Shown: positions 8,108 to 16,481 of the stretch, in pieces | Numbering within the stretch: the stretch's first letter is position 1 | Layout: each line of letters begins with the position of its first letter | Source: Clostridia bacterium | GTDB lineage: Bacteria; Bacillota; Clostridia; Christensenellales; Aristaeellaceae | Reading direction: 5' to 3' | Length of the DNA: 64,000 bases | Assembly: GCA_017448975.1 (NCBI GenBank) | Contig: JAFSKN010000047.1 | Location: 53,676-117,675, forward strand | The notes under the pieces: generated by a model | What the model was told of the DNA's origin: nothing | What the model saw: only the letters and a program-made list of their open reading frames with translations | Databases searched by the model: none | Made by a program: the position numbers and the translations under genes

Positions 8108-8234
8108 TGTCGGCACTCCTTTCATATCGGACGCGGGGCAGGGCCGCGTTCGCGGCGGGTTTCGCGCGAATCTCCCGCATGCCGGGCCGGGGCAAATAAT
8201 CCAGGGGAGAAGGGAAAGTGGGATGGTTCAACAT
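8082..8234 (-). CDS. Candidate small protein ahead of spoVAC (50 residues)
   Basis: An ORF of 50 codons starts at the ATG at 8234 with a strong AGGAGG 4 bases upstream and overlaps the start of spoVAC by 26 bases. The peptide begins MLNHPTFPSPLDYLPRPGM and is rich in Pro and Arg; no family is recognised. The good ribosome binding site and the overlap suggest translational coupling to spoVAC. It could equally be a leader ORF or chance. No functional claim is made. Confidence 0.35.
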   Translation of the reverse strand: MLNHPTFPSPLDYLPRPGMREIRAKPAANAALPRVRYERSADNGGKESEI

Positions 8235-8254
8235 GCGTCCTCCTGGTTTTGAGT

Positions 8255-8357
8255 TTTTCAGGAGAGTTGAGATGTGAGAGTTGGGAGTTGAGATTTTATA
8301 ATGTAAATACTTTTCATCCTCACATTGATCTTGCTATATTATCTCCACTCTCCACTC
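8255..8357. repeat. Intergenic imperfect inverted repeat, copy 2
   Basis: Arms GAGAGTTGGGAGTTGAGAT (about 8274-8292) and ATCTCCACTCTCCACTC (8341-8357) pair imperfectly around an AT-rich centre. The composition and layout resemble the element at 1401-1489. It separates spoVAB from spoVAC. Confidence 0.5.
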
Positions 8358-8363
8358 TGTTCT

Positions 8364-8753
8364 TTACCCGTTCATCAGCCCATACACGATCACGCCCGCC
8401 GTTTTCCCCAGGGCCAGAGCGGCGGCGGCGTAGCGCATATCGGCGGTAATGGAAAGGCGGTCGAAAAACACCGGGATCACCTCCACCGCTTCCGCAAGGG
8501 CGGAGCCTAACATGCCCACGAACATGCCGCCTAAGCCCATGGCGCTCATGCCCGCGAACGCGGGCAGAAAGCCCGCGGCGTGCAGGGTGCCCAGCGCCGA
8601 GCCTACCGCCAGGGCAGCGGCGCACAGGCGCATATTGGCCTTGATGCCCAGGATATCCGTCAGCCGCATGGGCAATTGCAGCATCATCCAAAGCGGCGCG
8701 GCGCATACGCCCACCGTAAGGCCGCCCATCAGGCCCAGCAGCACCGCCGTCAT
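8364..8753 (-). CDS. spoVAB: Stage V sporulation protein AB
   Basis: Predicted 129 residues, a small hydrophobic protein. It starts MTAVLLGLMGGLTVGVCAAP and ends with a helix typical of SpoVAB (AALALGKTAGVIVYGLMN). The ATG at 8753 overlaps the spoVAA stop as ATGA, giving translational coupling. The order AA-AB-AC-AD-AE is that of Bacillus and Clostridia spoVA operons. The molecular role of AB within the channel complex is not well defined in the family. Confidence 0.9.
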   Translation of the reverse strand: MTAVLLGLMGGLTVGVCAAPLWMMLQLPMRLTDILGIKANMRLCAAALAVGSALGTLHAAGFLPAFAGMSAMGLGGMFVGMLGSALAEAVEVIPVFFDRLSITADMRYAAAALALGKTAGVIVYGLMNG

Positions 8754-9307
8754 GGGGTCAACCCCGAAACCTGCTCGGCGGACTGGCGGTATTCCTCCAG
8801 TTTGATTTCCAGCGGCGCTACCGTGCGTTTGCGGCCCAGCAGCGCGTAATACAGCGCGACGCCGATGAACACGCCGGCGGCATAGGGCGCTGTGATCAGC
8901 CAGGCGTTTTCCGCCTGACGGCCCGTGATCAGGCGGTACAGGGATTGCTGTGCGTCCATCATGTTCACATCGGCGTGAAACCAGGTGATGGCCAAGGCGC
9001 TGCCCGCCATAAGGATCAAAAAAGCCAGGGCGGTGCGCAGGGCGTGGGTATGGGTCCGCTTGTTTTCCGGCACGATATGCACGAAGCACTCCGCCGGGCC
9101 CAGCACCGTCAGGTCGGGGCAGACGCCGATCACGGCCTTGACCAGCGCCATGGCGGGCAACCGCCACACGCCTTCATTTTTCGTACATTCCACCGGCAGA
9201 TCCATCACCCGCGCGCCCTGGGCGTCCAGCGCGTCGGCAACATGGCGCACCAGCAATTGTTCGCCGGGCTTTATGGTGGCCCGGGCTTTCAGCTGCAAAT
9301 ACAGCAA
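8750..9307 (-). CDS. spoVAA: Stage V sporulation protein AA
   Basis: Predicted 185 residues. The N-terminal ~95 residues are soluble (LYLQLKARATIKPGEQLLVRHVAD; VLGPAECFVHIVPE), followed by two transmembrane helices near 100-120 and 145-162, as in SpoVAA. The start is the TTG at 9307: an in-frame TGA lies immediately upstream, and GAGGTG sits 6 bases away. It is the first gene of the spoVA operon. Confidence 0.9.
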   Translation of the reverse strand: MLYLQLKARATIKPGEQLLVRHVADALDAQGARVMDLPVECTKNEGVWRLPAMALVKAVIGVCPDLTVLGPAECFVHIVPENKRTHTHALRTALAFLILMAGSALAITWFHADVNMMDAQQSLYRLITGRQAENAWLITAPYAAGVFIGVALYYALLGRKRTVAPLEIKLEEYRQSAEQVSGLTP

Positions 9308-9444
9308 TCACATCACCTCATCCCGTTTTTTCACAGTCTGCCCAAACAAGCGGTTTTTATTGCAAAAAAAACGAGGAAGAAATAACCGACGCCGTCACGC
9401 CTGCGAAAAATGATCGTTTCTATGCCCGTCGATTTCCCGTTACG

Positions 9445-9483
9445 AAACAAAACAAAGCCCCGGCCGATCAGGAAGCCGGGGCC
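9445..9483 (-). terminator. Intrinsic terminator of the HD-GYP gene
   Basis: The stem 9457-9464 / 9475-9482 (GCCCCGGC with GCCGGGGC) is perfect. Read on the minus strand it is followed by TTTGTTTTGTTT. It separates the HD-GYP transcription unit from the spoVA operon. Confidence 0.85.
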
Positions 9484-9501
9484 TTTGAAGTGCAGAAAAA
9501 A

Positions 9502-10851
9502 TTATTTCACGGGCGTGTTTGCCGCGTCGATCAGTTCCCGCCGCATGCCGGATACCACACGGATGATGTCCGGATCGAAATGGGAGCCGCTTTCGGAAAC
9601 GATCAGGTCCAGGGCGGCTTCCGGGGTCATGGCGGGCTTGTATACCCGCACGGACACCAGGGCGTCGAACACGTCCGCAACGGCCATGATCCGGGCGGGC
9701 AGGGGGATTTCCTCGCCCTTGAGCCCGGCGGGATAGCCCGTGCCGTTCCATTTTTCATGGTGGGACACGGCGATATCCTCGGCGATTTTCAGGAAAGCGG
9801 CGTCGTCCTCGAAGGTGGAGAAAATGTTCCGGATCACCTGGCCGCCCTTGGTGGAATGCTTCTTGATTTCTTCAAATTCCTCCGGGGTGAGCCTGCCGGG
9901 CTTCAGCAGGATCAGGTCGCTGACGGCGATTTTGCCCACATCGTGCAGCGCCGCGGCGTTTTCGATTTCCAGGATCGTATGATCGGTGAGGAAGGCTTTG
10001 TACTGATCGTCCTTCTGCATTTGCCGGGCGATCATGCCCACATACTTCTTGGTGCGGAACACGTGCTCGCCGGTGCCTACGTCGCGGGTTTCGATGAGGG
10101 TGGCCAGGGCGTCGATCACGCGGGTTTGCAGGCCGTTCCTGCGCTCCATTTCCTCCTGAATCCGTTCGGACAGGTACGCCTGATCCTCCAGCATTTTGGC
10201 GTTCCGCCGGGTGATGCCGGAGGCCACCAACGCCACCGACGTAAGGCAGATCAGCCGCGGCATGACGTAATGCCAGAACAGCTCCTTCATCCGCTGGGGT
10301 GCACCCAGGGCCAGCCGTTCGGCCCGGGAGAGCGTTTCCGGGTTCACCGCGCCCTTGAGCATGTTCCGGTCCGCCAGGCCGAAGAAGAAACCGCCGTATA
10401 CGCTCGCCAGCGTCAGCAGCGCCGTGAAGATCAGCGTCCACAGCAGCAGGCGCTTCTGATCCCGGTACTGGGCGGCGAAGATGGGCGGCAGCGCCAGCAG
10501 GATCACCGATTGAAAGGTGAGGGCCGTGCACAGCACGCCGATGCCGCAAAACCCCGAAACGATCGTCAGATATTTGAACCAGCCTTTTTTCAGCACGGTT
10601 TCTTCACGGCGCAGCGCTTTATCGTGGATCAAATAGACCAGTCCCGGCAGGCTGAACAGCACGGTGCCGATTGCCGCGCACAGCCGTACGGCGGCCTTTT
10701 CCACCGTGAAAATGCCCAGCTCGGTCAAAATCTCCGTGGTCAGCATCAGTACGAGCAACGCAGCGAGGCATTTGACATTGAACAGGTTCACCCGCGCTTC
10801 CGCCGAATTGTAAAGCGCTTTTCTTTCTTTGATCAACGGTTCCGCGTTCAT
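9502..10851 (-). CDS. Membrane-bound HD-GYP domain phosphodiesterase
   Basis: Predicted 449 residues. About six hydrophobic segments lie in residues 28-210, followed by a short coiled region (ERIQEEMERRN) and a full HD-GYP domain. The catalytic HD is HDVGK (303-307), and HHEKWNGTGYP (364-374) is the GYP motif; DVFDAL follows at 393-398. HD-GYP proteins hydrolyse cyclic di-GMP or related cyclic dinucleotides. The N-terminal part is a multi-helix sensor of unknown ligand. The ATG at 10851 is preferred (GAGGGGG about 11 bases upstream); the longer frame runs into metK. It is separated from metK by 50 bases. Confidence 0.88.
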   Translation of the reverse strand: MNAEPLIKERKALYNSAEARVNLFNVKCLAALLVLMLTTEILTELGIFTVEKAAVRLCAAIGTVLFSLPGLVYLIHDKALRREETVLKKGWFKYLTIVSGFCGIGVLCTALTFQSVILLALPPIFAAQYRDQKRLLLWTLIFTALLTLASVYGGFFFGLADRNMLKGAVNPETLSRAERLALGAPQRMKELFWHYVMPRLICLTSVALVASGITRRNAKMLEDQAYLSERIQEEMERRNGLQTRVIDALATLIETRDVGTGEHVFRTKKYVGMIARQMQKDDQYKAFLTDHTILEIENAAALHDVGKIAVSDLILLKPGRLTPEEFEEIKKHSTKGGQVIRNIFSTFEDDAAFLKIAEDIAVSHHEKWNGTGYPAGLKGEEIPLPARIMAVADVFDALVSVRVYKPAMTPEAALDLIVSESGSHFDPDIIRVVSGMRRELIDAANTPVK

Positions 10852-10901
10852 GCCGCAGTTTCCCCCTCGAAGGGTTGGTATGACTGGACCAAAGTAAATA
10901 T

Positions 10902-12086
10902 TTACAGCACTTTTCCGGCGCTGGCGGCGGCTTTCAGGGCGTCCACCTGATCCAGCCGTTCCCAGGGCAGGTCGATATCCGTGCGGCCGAAATGGCCGTA
11001 AGCGGCGGTCTGGCGGTAGATGGGACGGCGCAGGTCCAGGCGCTTGATGATGGCGTCGGGCCGCATGTCGAACACCTTTTCCACCAGCTTGGCGATTTCG
11101 GCGTCGGGCAGAATGCCGGTGCCACGAGTGTTCACCTGGAAGGATACGGGCTGGGCCACGCCGATGGCGTAGGCCAGGGCGATTTCGCACTGGCGGGCCA
11201 AGCCGGCGGCCACCACGTTTTTGGCCGCGTGCCGGGCGGCGTAAGCGGCGGAACGATCCACCTTGGTGGGGTCCTTGCCGGAGAAAGCGCCGCCGCCGTG
11301 GGGGGCGTAGCCGCCGTAGGTGTCCACGATGATCTTGCGCCCGGTCAGGCCGCTGTCGCCCGCGGGGCCGCCCACCACAAAACGCCCGGTGGGGTTGATG
11401 AAATACTTGGTATCCGCGCTCAGCAGTTCGGCGGGGATCACCTGCTTGATCACGTCCTCGATCATGGCGCGCTCGATTTGCTCATGGGTCACGGCGTCGT
11501 CGTGCTGAGTGGAGATCACGACGGTGTCCACCGCCACGGGCTTGCCGTCCTCGTACACCACGGTCACCTGGGCCTTGCCGTCGGGGCGCATCCAGGGGCA
11601 AATTCCGGTCTTGCGCACCACCGCCATGCGCCGGGTGAGCCGGTGCGCCAGGGCGATGGGCATGGGCATCATTTCGGGCGTTTCGTCGCAGGCGAAGCCG
11701 AACATCATGCCCTGATCGCCCGCGCCGGTTTCGTTTTCTTCCGAGGAACGGGTTTCCAAAGCGTCGTCCACGCCCTGGGCGATGTCGGGGGACTGATCGT
11801 GCACGGCGGTGAGCACGGCGCAGGATTCCCCGTCAAAGCCCTTCTTGGCCCGGTCGTAGCCGATTTCGTTCACCACCTTGCGAACGATGTCCGCGATGGG
11901 CACGTAACCTTTGGTGGTGATTTCGCCCATGACCAAAATCAGGCCCGTGGTGGCGCAGGTTTCGCAGGCGACGCGGGAATAGGGGTCCTGCCGAAGCAGC
12001 TCGTCCAGCACGGCGTCGGAAATCTGGTCGCAGATTTTGTCCGGATGCCCTTCGGTAACGGATTCAGAAGTGAATAATGTGCGCAT
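10902..12086 (-). CDS. metK: S-adenosylmethionine synthetase
   Basis: Predicted 394 residues, the normal length. It makes S-adenosylmethionine from methionine and ATP. Signature motifs are [13 protein letters not shown] near the N-terminus, [10 protein letters not shown] in the middle, and [19 protein letters not shown]. The ATG at 12086 has AAAGGAG 9 bases upstream. Transcription is controlled by the SAM-I riboswitch and terminator upstream, so the gene is switched off when SAM is plentiful. The HD-GYP gene downstream may be co-transcribed, since no terminator is obvious in the 50-base gap. Confidence 0.98.
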   Translation of the reverse strand: MRTLFTSESVTEGHPDKICDQISDAVLDELLRQDPYSRVACETCATTGLILVMGEITTKGYVPIADIVRKVVNEIGYDRAKKGFDGESCAVLTAVHDQSPDIAQGVDDALETRSSEENETGAGDQGMMFGFACDETPEMMPMPIALAHRLTRRMAVVRKTGICPWMRPDGKAQVTVVYEDGKPVAVDTVVISTQHDDAVTHEQIERAMIEDVIKQVIPAELLSADTKYFINPTGRFVVGGPAGDSGLTGRKIIVDTYGGYAPHGGGAFSGKDPTKVDRSAAYAARHAAKNVVAAGLARQCEIALAYAIGVAQPVSFQVNTRGTGILPDAEIAKLVEKVFDMRPDAIIKRLDLRRPIYRQTAAYGHFGRTDIDLPWERLDQVDALKAAASAGKVL

Positions 12087-12199
12087 GGTCTCTTTCTCCT
12101 TTGTTTTTGGTATTGGATCAGCGAACGGCGAAGCCGTTTCGCGTGTCGCCGGGCCCCGTATGGGCGCACGGCGACGATCCCCTCTGAACACCGTCCGGG

Positions 12200-12234
12200 C
12201 CGCAAAAATGCCGCCTGTCACAGACAAGCGGCAT
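12200..12234 (-). terminator. Expression-platform terminator of the metK SAM-I riboswitch
   Basis: ATGCCGC (12208-12214) pairs with GCGGCAT (12228-12234), with extra pairing of the inner CTGTC/GACA bases. On the minus strand it is followed by TTTTT (12204-12208), directly 3' of the aptamer. Ligand-controlled termination is the established mechanism of this class. Confidence 0.85.
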
Positions 12235-12255
12235 GAAAAATATCTTTCGTTTGCG

Positions 12256-12360
12256 CCTTATCTGCCAATACGTTTCCGTATTGCTGGAATTAGCACCTTG
12301 CGGTTTCCCGCCGGTTGCCGGGCTTCATCGGGCCAGTCCCTCAGCCGCTCTGGATAAGGT
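12256..12360 (-). ncRNA. SAM-I riboswitch (S-box) aptamer
   Basis: On the minus strand the P1 strands are CCTTATC (from 12359) and GATAAGG (to 12256). Inside are the diagnostic elements in order: AGAGCGGCTGAGGGACTGGC, CCGATGAAGCCCGGCAACC (the kink-turn region) and AAGGTGCTAATTCCAGC. These match the S-box consensus very closely. It binds S-adenosylmethionine and promotes termination ahead of metK. Confidence 0.96.
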
Positions 12361-12376
12361 ATTCAGTTCGGGGAAC

Positions 12377-12405
12377 AGTATACACGAAGTTTCGTATTCC
12401 GTCAA
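12377..12405 (-). promoter_or_regulatory. Sigma-A promoter of the metK transcript
   Basis: TTGACG (12405-12400) and TATACT (12382-12377) are 17 bases apart on the minus strand. The aptamer begins about 15-20 bases downstream. The -35 lies within a few bases of the glpK stop codon. Confidence 0.88.
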
Positions 12406-12409
12406 GGAA

Positions 12410-13912
12410 TTATTTATTGGATTCCGCCCAATGCAAGGCCCCGTCCACCGCCCGGTGCCAGCCGGTGAGCAGTTCTTCTCGGCGGGCTTCGTCCATTTGG
12501 GGCTTGAAGGAATCGGCAACGTGCCAGCCGGAGGCGGTTTCTTTCAGGTCTTTATAGATGCCCACGCCCAGCCCGGCCAGCAGCGCCGCGCCCAGGGCGG
12601 TGGTTTCCAGCACGGCTGGCCGCTGTACGGGCACGCCCAACAGATCGGCCTGGAACTGCATGAGCAGCTTATTGGCGCTGGCCCCGCCGTCCACCCGCAG
12701 GGCGGCGCTTGGCTGGCCGCAGTCCTGGGCCATGGCGGAGAACAGGTCCCGGCTCTGGTAGGCGATGCTTTCCAGGGCGGCGCGGACGATGTGGGCCCGG
12801 CCCGTGCCCCGGGTCATGCCCACCAGGGTGCCTCGCGTGTACATGTTCCAATAAGGCGCGCCCAGGCCCGTGAACGCGGGCACCAGATACACCCCGCCGG
12901 TATCGGAAACGGAGGCGGCCACCGGCTCGCTTTCGGCGGCGGAGGAAATCATGTGCATTTCGTCCCGCAGCCATTGGATGGTAGCCCCGGCCATGAACAC
13001 GCTGCCCTCAAAGGCGAAGGTGGGCACGCCGTTCAGCCGCCAGGCCATGGTGGTGAGCAGGCCGCACTGGGAAAGGCGGAATTCGTGCCCCGCGTTCATG
13101 AGCATGAAGCAGCCGGTGCCGTAGGTGTTCTTTACGTCGCCCTCCTTAAAGCACGCCTGGCCGAACAAGGCCGCGTGCTGGTCGCCTACCAGAGAGGCAA
13201 CCGGGATGCGCGCGCCCAGCAGGTCTTCTCGCAGCATGCCCACCACGTGGGCCGTATCCACGACCTCCGGCAGAATTTCCCGGGGAATATCCAGGATGGA
13301 CAGCAGCTCGTCGTCCCATTGCTGGGTGTGCAGGTTAAACAGCATGGTGCGCCCGGCGTTGGTGGCGTCGGTGACGTGGGGGTGACCCTCCACCAAATGC
13401 CAGGCCAGAAAGGAATCCACGGTGCCGAAGCAGATTTCGCCCTTTTTCGCCCGATCCCGCAGGTTCAGTTCGTCCAGTAGCCATTTGATTTTGCTGCCCG
13501 CGAAGTAAGCGTCGGGCACCAGGCCGGTCTTTTGCCGGATCACGTCGCCGTAGCCGTCCGCCATGAGCTTTTCAATGATGGGCGCGGTGCGGCGGCACTG
13601 CCACACGATGGCGTTGTACAGGCAGGCCCCGGTTTCTTTTTCCCACAGGAAGGTGGTTTCCCGCTGGTTGGTGATGCCGATGGCGGCGATTTCATTGGGA
13701 TCGATTTCCGCCTTGCGCACAGCGGTGCGCAGGGCTTCGATCTGGGTGGAAAGGATGTCGGCGGGGTCATGCTCCACCCAGCCGGGATGGGGATAGTGCT
13801 GGGGAAATTCCTGGGCGGCGGCGGTGATCATGTGGCCCTCCAAAGTGAATACTACGGCCCGGGAACTGGTGGTGCCCTGGTCCAGCGCCACTAAATATCG
13901 TTTGTTCATCAT
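12410..13912 (-). CDS. glpK: Glycerol kinase
   Basis: Predicted 500 residues, standard for GlpK, which phosphorylates glycerol to glycerol-3-phosphate in the cytoplasm. The FGGY kinase signatures are clear: LDQGTTSSRAVVF near the start, QEFPQHYPHPGWVEHDP, ITNQRETTFLWEKETG, DQHAALFGQACF and DGGASANKLLMQFQADLL. Of two adjacent ATGs, 13912 is chosen because AAGGAGG is 9 bases away. No glpF or glpD neighbour is present; the gene is followed at once by the metK promoter. Confidence 0.97.
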   Translation of the reverse strand: MMNKRYLVALDQGTTSSRAVVFTLEGHMITAAAQEFPQHYPHPGWVEHDPADILSTQIEALRTAVRKAEIDPNEIAAIGITNQRETTFLWEKETGACLYNAIVWQCRRTAPIIEKLMADGYGDVIRQKTGLVPDAYFAGSKIKWLLDELNLRDRAKKGEICFGTVDSFLAWHLVEGHPHVTDATNAGRTMLFNLHTQQWDDELLSILDIPREILPEVVDTAHVVGMLREDLLGARIPVASLVGDQHAALFGQACFKEGDVKNTYGTGCFMLMNAGHEFRLSQCGLLTTMAWRLNGVPTFAFEGSVFMAGATIQWLRDEMHMISSAAESEPVAASVSDTGGVYLVPAFTGLGAPYWNMYTRGTLVGMTRGTGRAHIVRAALESIAYQSRDLFSAMAQDCGQPSAALRVDGGASANKLLMQFQADLLGVPVQRPAVLETTALGAALLAGLGVGIYKDLKETASGWHVADSFKPQMDEARREELLTGWHRAVDGALHWAESNK

Positions 13913-13955
13913 AGGAAAATGCCTCCTTGAGCCCTGTATACGCTTTCTTTTCTCC

Positions 13956-13984
13956 AGTGTACCACATTTGCATCCATAATTCAA
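13956..13984 (-). promoter_or_regulatory. Promoter of glpK
   Basis: On the minus strand TTGAAT (13984-13979) and TACACT (13961-13956) are 17 bases apart. Transcription would start about 40 bases upstream of the start codon. No cre-like operator was recognised with confidence. Confidence 0.7.
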
Positions 13985-14097
13985 CCGAATCAAACATGAA
14001 TGAAGGCTTTATTTAAAAAGAAATCTTCTTCGACAATTTTTTTTGCTTTCTCAGGGGGCCTGGGGGGAAACCGTAAAAGAGAAATTTAGCGCGACAG

Positions 14098-14126
14098 TTG
14101 AAATTTTCGCAGTCTTGGTATATAAT
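14098..14126 (+). promoter_or_regulatory. Promoter of the proS T-box transcript
   Basis: TTGAAA (14098-14103) and TATAAT (14121-14126) are separated by 17 bases. The expected start near 14133 places the whole T-box leader in the transcript. Confidence 0.88.
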
Positions 14127-14132
14127 GCCCTT

Positions 14133-14353
14133 GTTTACAGGCAATGCACGGGTTTATGCCGCCAAACGCAGAGAGCGCGCCTCAGGCTGAAAGCGCGCAA
14201 GGCAGGCAGTCCCGCCCGTGGGCCAGCGGCCAATCCCCGCCGGGGCGCTCCCGTTACAGGGCGATGAAAGCCGGGCGCGTTTTATCGCGCCAAGCAAGGT
14301 GGTACCGCGAAGCAAGACTTCGTCCCTGCATGAGGAACGAAGCTTTTATTTTT
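14133..14353 (+). ncRNA. T-box leader of proS
   Basis: The antiterminator T-box sequence AAGGTGGTACCGCG is at 14296-14309. It is followed by the competing terminator 14318-14327 / 14333-14342 (CTTCGTCCCT with AGGAACGAAG) and CTTTTATTTTT. Upstream, CACGGG (about 14147) and CCCGTG (about 14215) can close Stem I, AGAGAG marks the GA motif, and CCCGTTACAGGG at about 14252 is the Stem III hairpin. The 3' strand of Stem I reads AGTCCCGCCCG, which contains the proline codons CCC and CCG as possible specifiers. Uncharged tRNA-Pro should stabilise the antiterminator and switch on proS. Confidence 0.93.
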
Positions 14354-14368
14354 GGAGGTGGATTATCA

Positions 14369-15811
14369 ATGGCCAAGGAAAAGAAACAGGAATTCGTGCA
14401 GCACATCACCCCCAGGGACGAAAATTTCTCCCAGTGGTATACCGACGTGGTGACCCAGACCGATCTGATGGACTATACCCCCGTGCGCGGCTGCATGGCG
14501 CTGAAGCCCTACGGCAACCGCATTTGGGAACTGATCCATGAGCAGCTGGACGCCATGTTCAAGGAAACGGGCCACGAAAATGTGTCCATGCCCATGCTGA
14601 TCCCCGAATCCCTGCTGCTGAAAGAAGCCGACCACGTGGAGGGCTTTGCTCCCGAGGTGGCGTGGGTCACCCAGGGCGGTACGGAAAAGCTGCAGGAGCG
14701 CCTGGCTGTGCGCCCCACCAGCGAAACCATTTTCTGCACCATGTTTTCCAAGTGGGTGCAATCCTACCGCGACCTGCCCCTCAAATATAACCAGTGGTGC
14801 AGCGTGATGCGCTGGGAAAAGACCACCCGGCCTTTCCTGCGCACGGCGGAATTCTGGTGGCAGGAGGGCCACACCGTCCACGCTACCGCCGAGGAAGCCG
14901 AGGAAGAAACCCAGATGATGCTGAACGTGTACAAGACGTTCTGCGAAAAGAACCTGTCCATTCCCGTGTTCGCGGGCCAGAAATCCGATAAGGAAAAGTT
15001 CGCGGGCGCCCGGGCCACCTATTCCGTGGAAGCCATGATGCAGGACGGCAAGGCCCTGCAGGCGGGCACCAGCCACAATTTCGGCACCAACTTCGCCATT
15101 CCTTTCAACATCCAGTACCTGAGCAAGGACAGTAAGCTGGAATACTGCCACGAAACCAGCTGGGGCGTAAGCACCCGCCTGATCGGGGCCATCATCATGA
15201 CCCACGGCGACGAGCGCGGCCTGAAACTGCCCCCCATGATCGCGCCCTTCCAGGCGGTGATCCTGCCCATCGCGGCCCACAAGGGCGGCGTGATGGAAAA
15301 GTGCGAGGAAGCCTTTGAAGCCCTGAAAGCCGCCGGGATCCGCGTGAAGCTGGACGACCGGGACAACGTATCTCCCGGCTGGAAGTTCAACGAATGGGAG
15401 CTGAAAGGCGTGCCCGTCCGCGTGGAGATCGGCCCCAAGGATATTGAAAACGGCGTTGCCACCGTGATGCGCCGGGATACCTTTGAAAAGAGCACCATCA
15501 GCCTGAACAATCTGGCGGAAGAACTGAAAAAGCTGCTTTCCGATATCCAGGAGAACATGTTCCGCATCGCCGACGAGTTCCGCCTCTCCCACACCAAGGA
15601 CGTGCACACCTACGAGGAGCTGAAAGCTCAGGTGGAAGGCGGCTATGCCCGTGCTATGTGGTGCGGCGACCGGGCCTGCGAGGACAAGATCAAGGAAGAA
15701 ACCAACGCCACCTCCCGCAACATGCCCTTCGACCAGACGCCTATCGGCGATACCTGCGTCTGCTGCGGCCGGAAAGCCAGCAAGGTCATGTATTTCGCCA
15801 AAGCCTATTGA
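14369..15811 (+). CDS. proS: Prolyl-tRNA synthetase (short archaeal/eukaryote-like type)
   Basis: Predicted 480 residues. It charges tRNA-Pro with proline. The length and motifs (RGCMALKPYGNRIWE, RPTSETIFCTMFSKW, RTAEFWWQEGHTVHAT, GTSHNFGTNFAIPFNIQYL) identify the class II synthetase of the archaeal-like type that lacks the INS editing domain. A Zn-binding-like tail with CGDRACEDK and CVCCGRKASKVMYFAKAY ends the protein, as in this type. The ATG at 14369 follows GGAGGTGG; an upstream in-frame ATG at 14144 lies inside the T-box and is not used. Confidence 0.97.
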   Translation: MAKEKKQEFVQHITPRDENFSQWYTDVVTQTDLMDYTPVRGCMALKPYGNRIWELIHEQLDAMFKETGHENVSMPMLIPESLLLKEADHVEGFAPEVAWVTQGGTEKLQERLAVRPTSETIFCTMFSKWVQSYRDLPLKYNQWCSVMRWEKTTRPFLRTAEFWWQEGHTVHATAEEAEEETQMMLNVYKTFCEKNLSIPVFAGQKSDKEKFAGARATYSVEAMMQDGKALQAGTSHNFGTNFAIPFNIQYLSKDSKLEYCHETSWGVSTRLIGAIIMTHGDERGLKLPPMIAPFQAVILPIAAHKGGVMEKCEEAFEALKAAGIRVKLDDRDNVSPGWKFNEWELKGVPVRVEIGPKDIENGVATVMRRDTFEKSTISLNNLAEELKKLLSDIQENMFRIADEFRLSHTKDVHTYEELKAQVEGGYARAMWCGDRACEDKIKEETNATSRNMPFDQTPIGDTCVCCGRKASKVMYFAKAY

Positions 15812-15826
15812 TTAAAAAAATTGCAG

Positions 15827-15866
15827 CCGCCGGCATGGTCGGGAAGACCGTGCCGGCGGTTTTCTG
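15827..15866 (+). terminator. Intrinsic terminator of proS
   Basis: CCGCCGGCATGGTC (15827-15840) pairs with GACCGTGCCGGCGG (15846-15859) with one mismatch and is followed by TTTTCTG. Confidence 0.9.
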
Positions 15867-15873
15867 CTTGTTT

Positions 15874-15897
15874 GGAAAGAAATGAAAAATCACCGTA
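15874..15897 (+). promoter_or_regulatory. Weak candidate ECF-type promoter of the sigma factor gene
   Basis: GGAAA at 15874-15878 and CGTA at 15894-15897 are separated by 15 bases, which loosely resembles the GGAAC/CGTA pattern of autoregulated ECF sigma promoters. The match is short and could be chance. Confidence 0.25.
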
Positions 15898-15962
15898 TGT
15901 GATGCGATAAATGGGATGATGATCAACGTAATATGAATAGAGGGAAGGAGGGGAACGCCGCG

Positions 15963-16481
15963 TTGAAACTCACGCAGGAAGAACGCGAAGCGATATTTCG
16001 CCGCATCGTAAAAACTTATCAGACAGAGCTGCTGCGCCTGTGTGCTTGCTGCTTGCAGGATCGGATGCTGGCGGAGGACGCGGTGCAGGAAACGTTTATG
16101 AAAGTATACCGCAAACTGGACAGCCTCCGGCCCGAATTGAATGAAAAAGCCTGGCTGTACAAAATCGCCATGAACTGCAGCCGGGATATCCTGCGGAATG
16201 CCTGGTTCAAACGGATCAATCGCCATGTGACGCCCGACATGCTGCCGGACCCCGCCGGGCCTCCCCTGTCCGATGAAGTGATCGATTTGAACCGGGCCAT
16301 TGCCAGCCTGAACGAAAAGCAGCGGGAGGTCATATTGCTTCGGTATTACCAGGGCTTTTCAGAAACGGAAATCGCGGGCATTCTCGGCCTGTCCCAGTCC
16401 TCTGTGGCGGGCAGGCTGAAACGCGCGAAGGAACAATTGCACAGGTCGCTGCAAACGGATCCGGGGAGGGAAAGCACATGA
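15963..16481 (+). CDS. ECF-type RNA polymerase sigma factor
   Basis: Predicted 172 residues from the TTG at 15963, which has AAGGAGGGG 9 bases upstream; an in-frame ATG at 15933 has none. Region 2 is LAEDAVQETFMKVYRKLDSL, and region 4 is LNEKQREVILLRYYQGFSETEIAGILGLSQSSVAGRLKRAKEQL, a complete helix-turn-helix for -35 recognition. No region 3 is present, as expected for ECF sigma factors. The stop overlaps the next gene as ATGA, the usual arrangement with a cognate anti-sigma factor. Its regulon is not known. Confidence 0.92.
   Translation: MKLTQEEREAIFRRIVKTYQTELLRLCACCLQDRMLAEDAVQETFMKVYRKLDSLRPELNEKAWLYKIAMNCSRDILRNAWFKRINRHVTPDMLPDPAGPPLSDEVIDLNRAIASLNEKQREVILLRYYQGFSETEIAGILGLSQSSVAGRLKRAKEQLHRSLQTDPGREST

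Noticed and set aside
9490-10950. Long plus-strand ORF (486 codons)
   Set aside because: It is the antisense shadow of the HD-GYP gene, rich in Gly/His/Gln with no domain, while the minus strand encodes a full HD-GYP protein with a good ribosome binding site.
10902-12227. Longer metK start at 12227
   Set aside because: It would extend into the riboswitch terminator; the ATG at 12086 has AAAGGAG and the family N-terminus.
10992-13480. Two long plus-strand ORFs (361 and 415 codons)
   Set aside because: They are antisense to metK and glpK, with biased low-complexity composition typical of GC-rich shadow frames.
14366-15607. Minus-strand ORF of 413 codons over proS
   Set aside because: Antisense shadow of proS; no start signal or domain.
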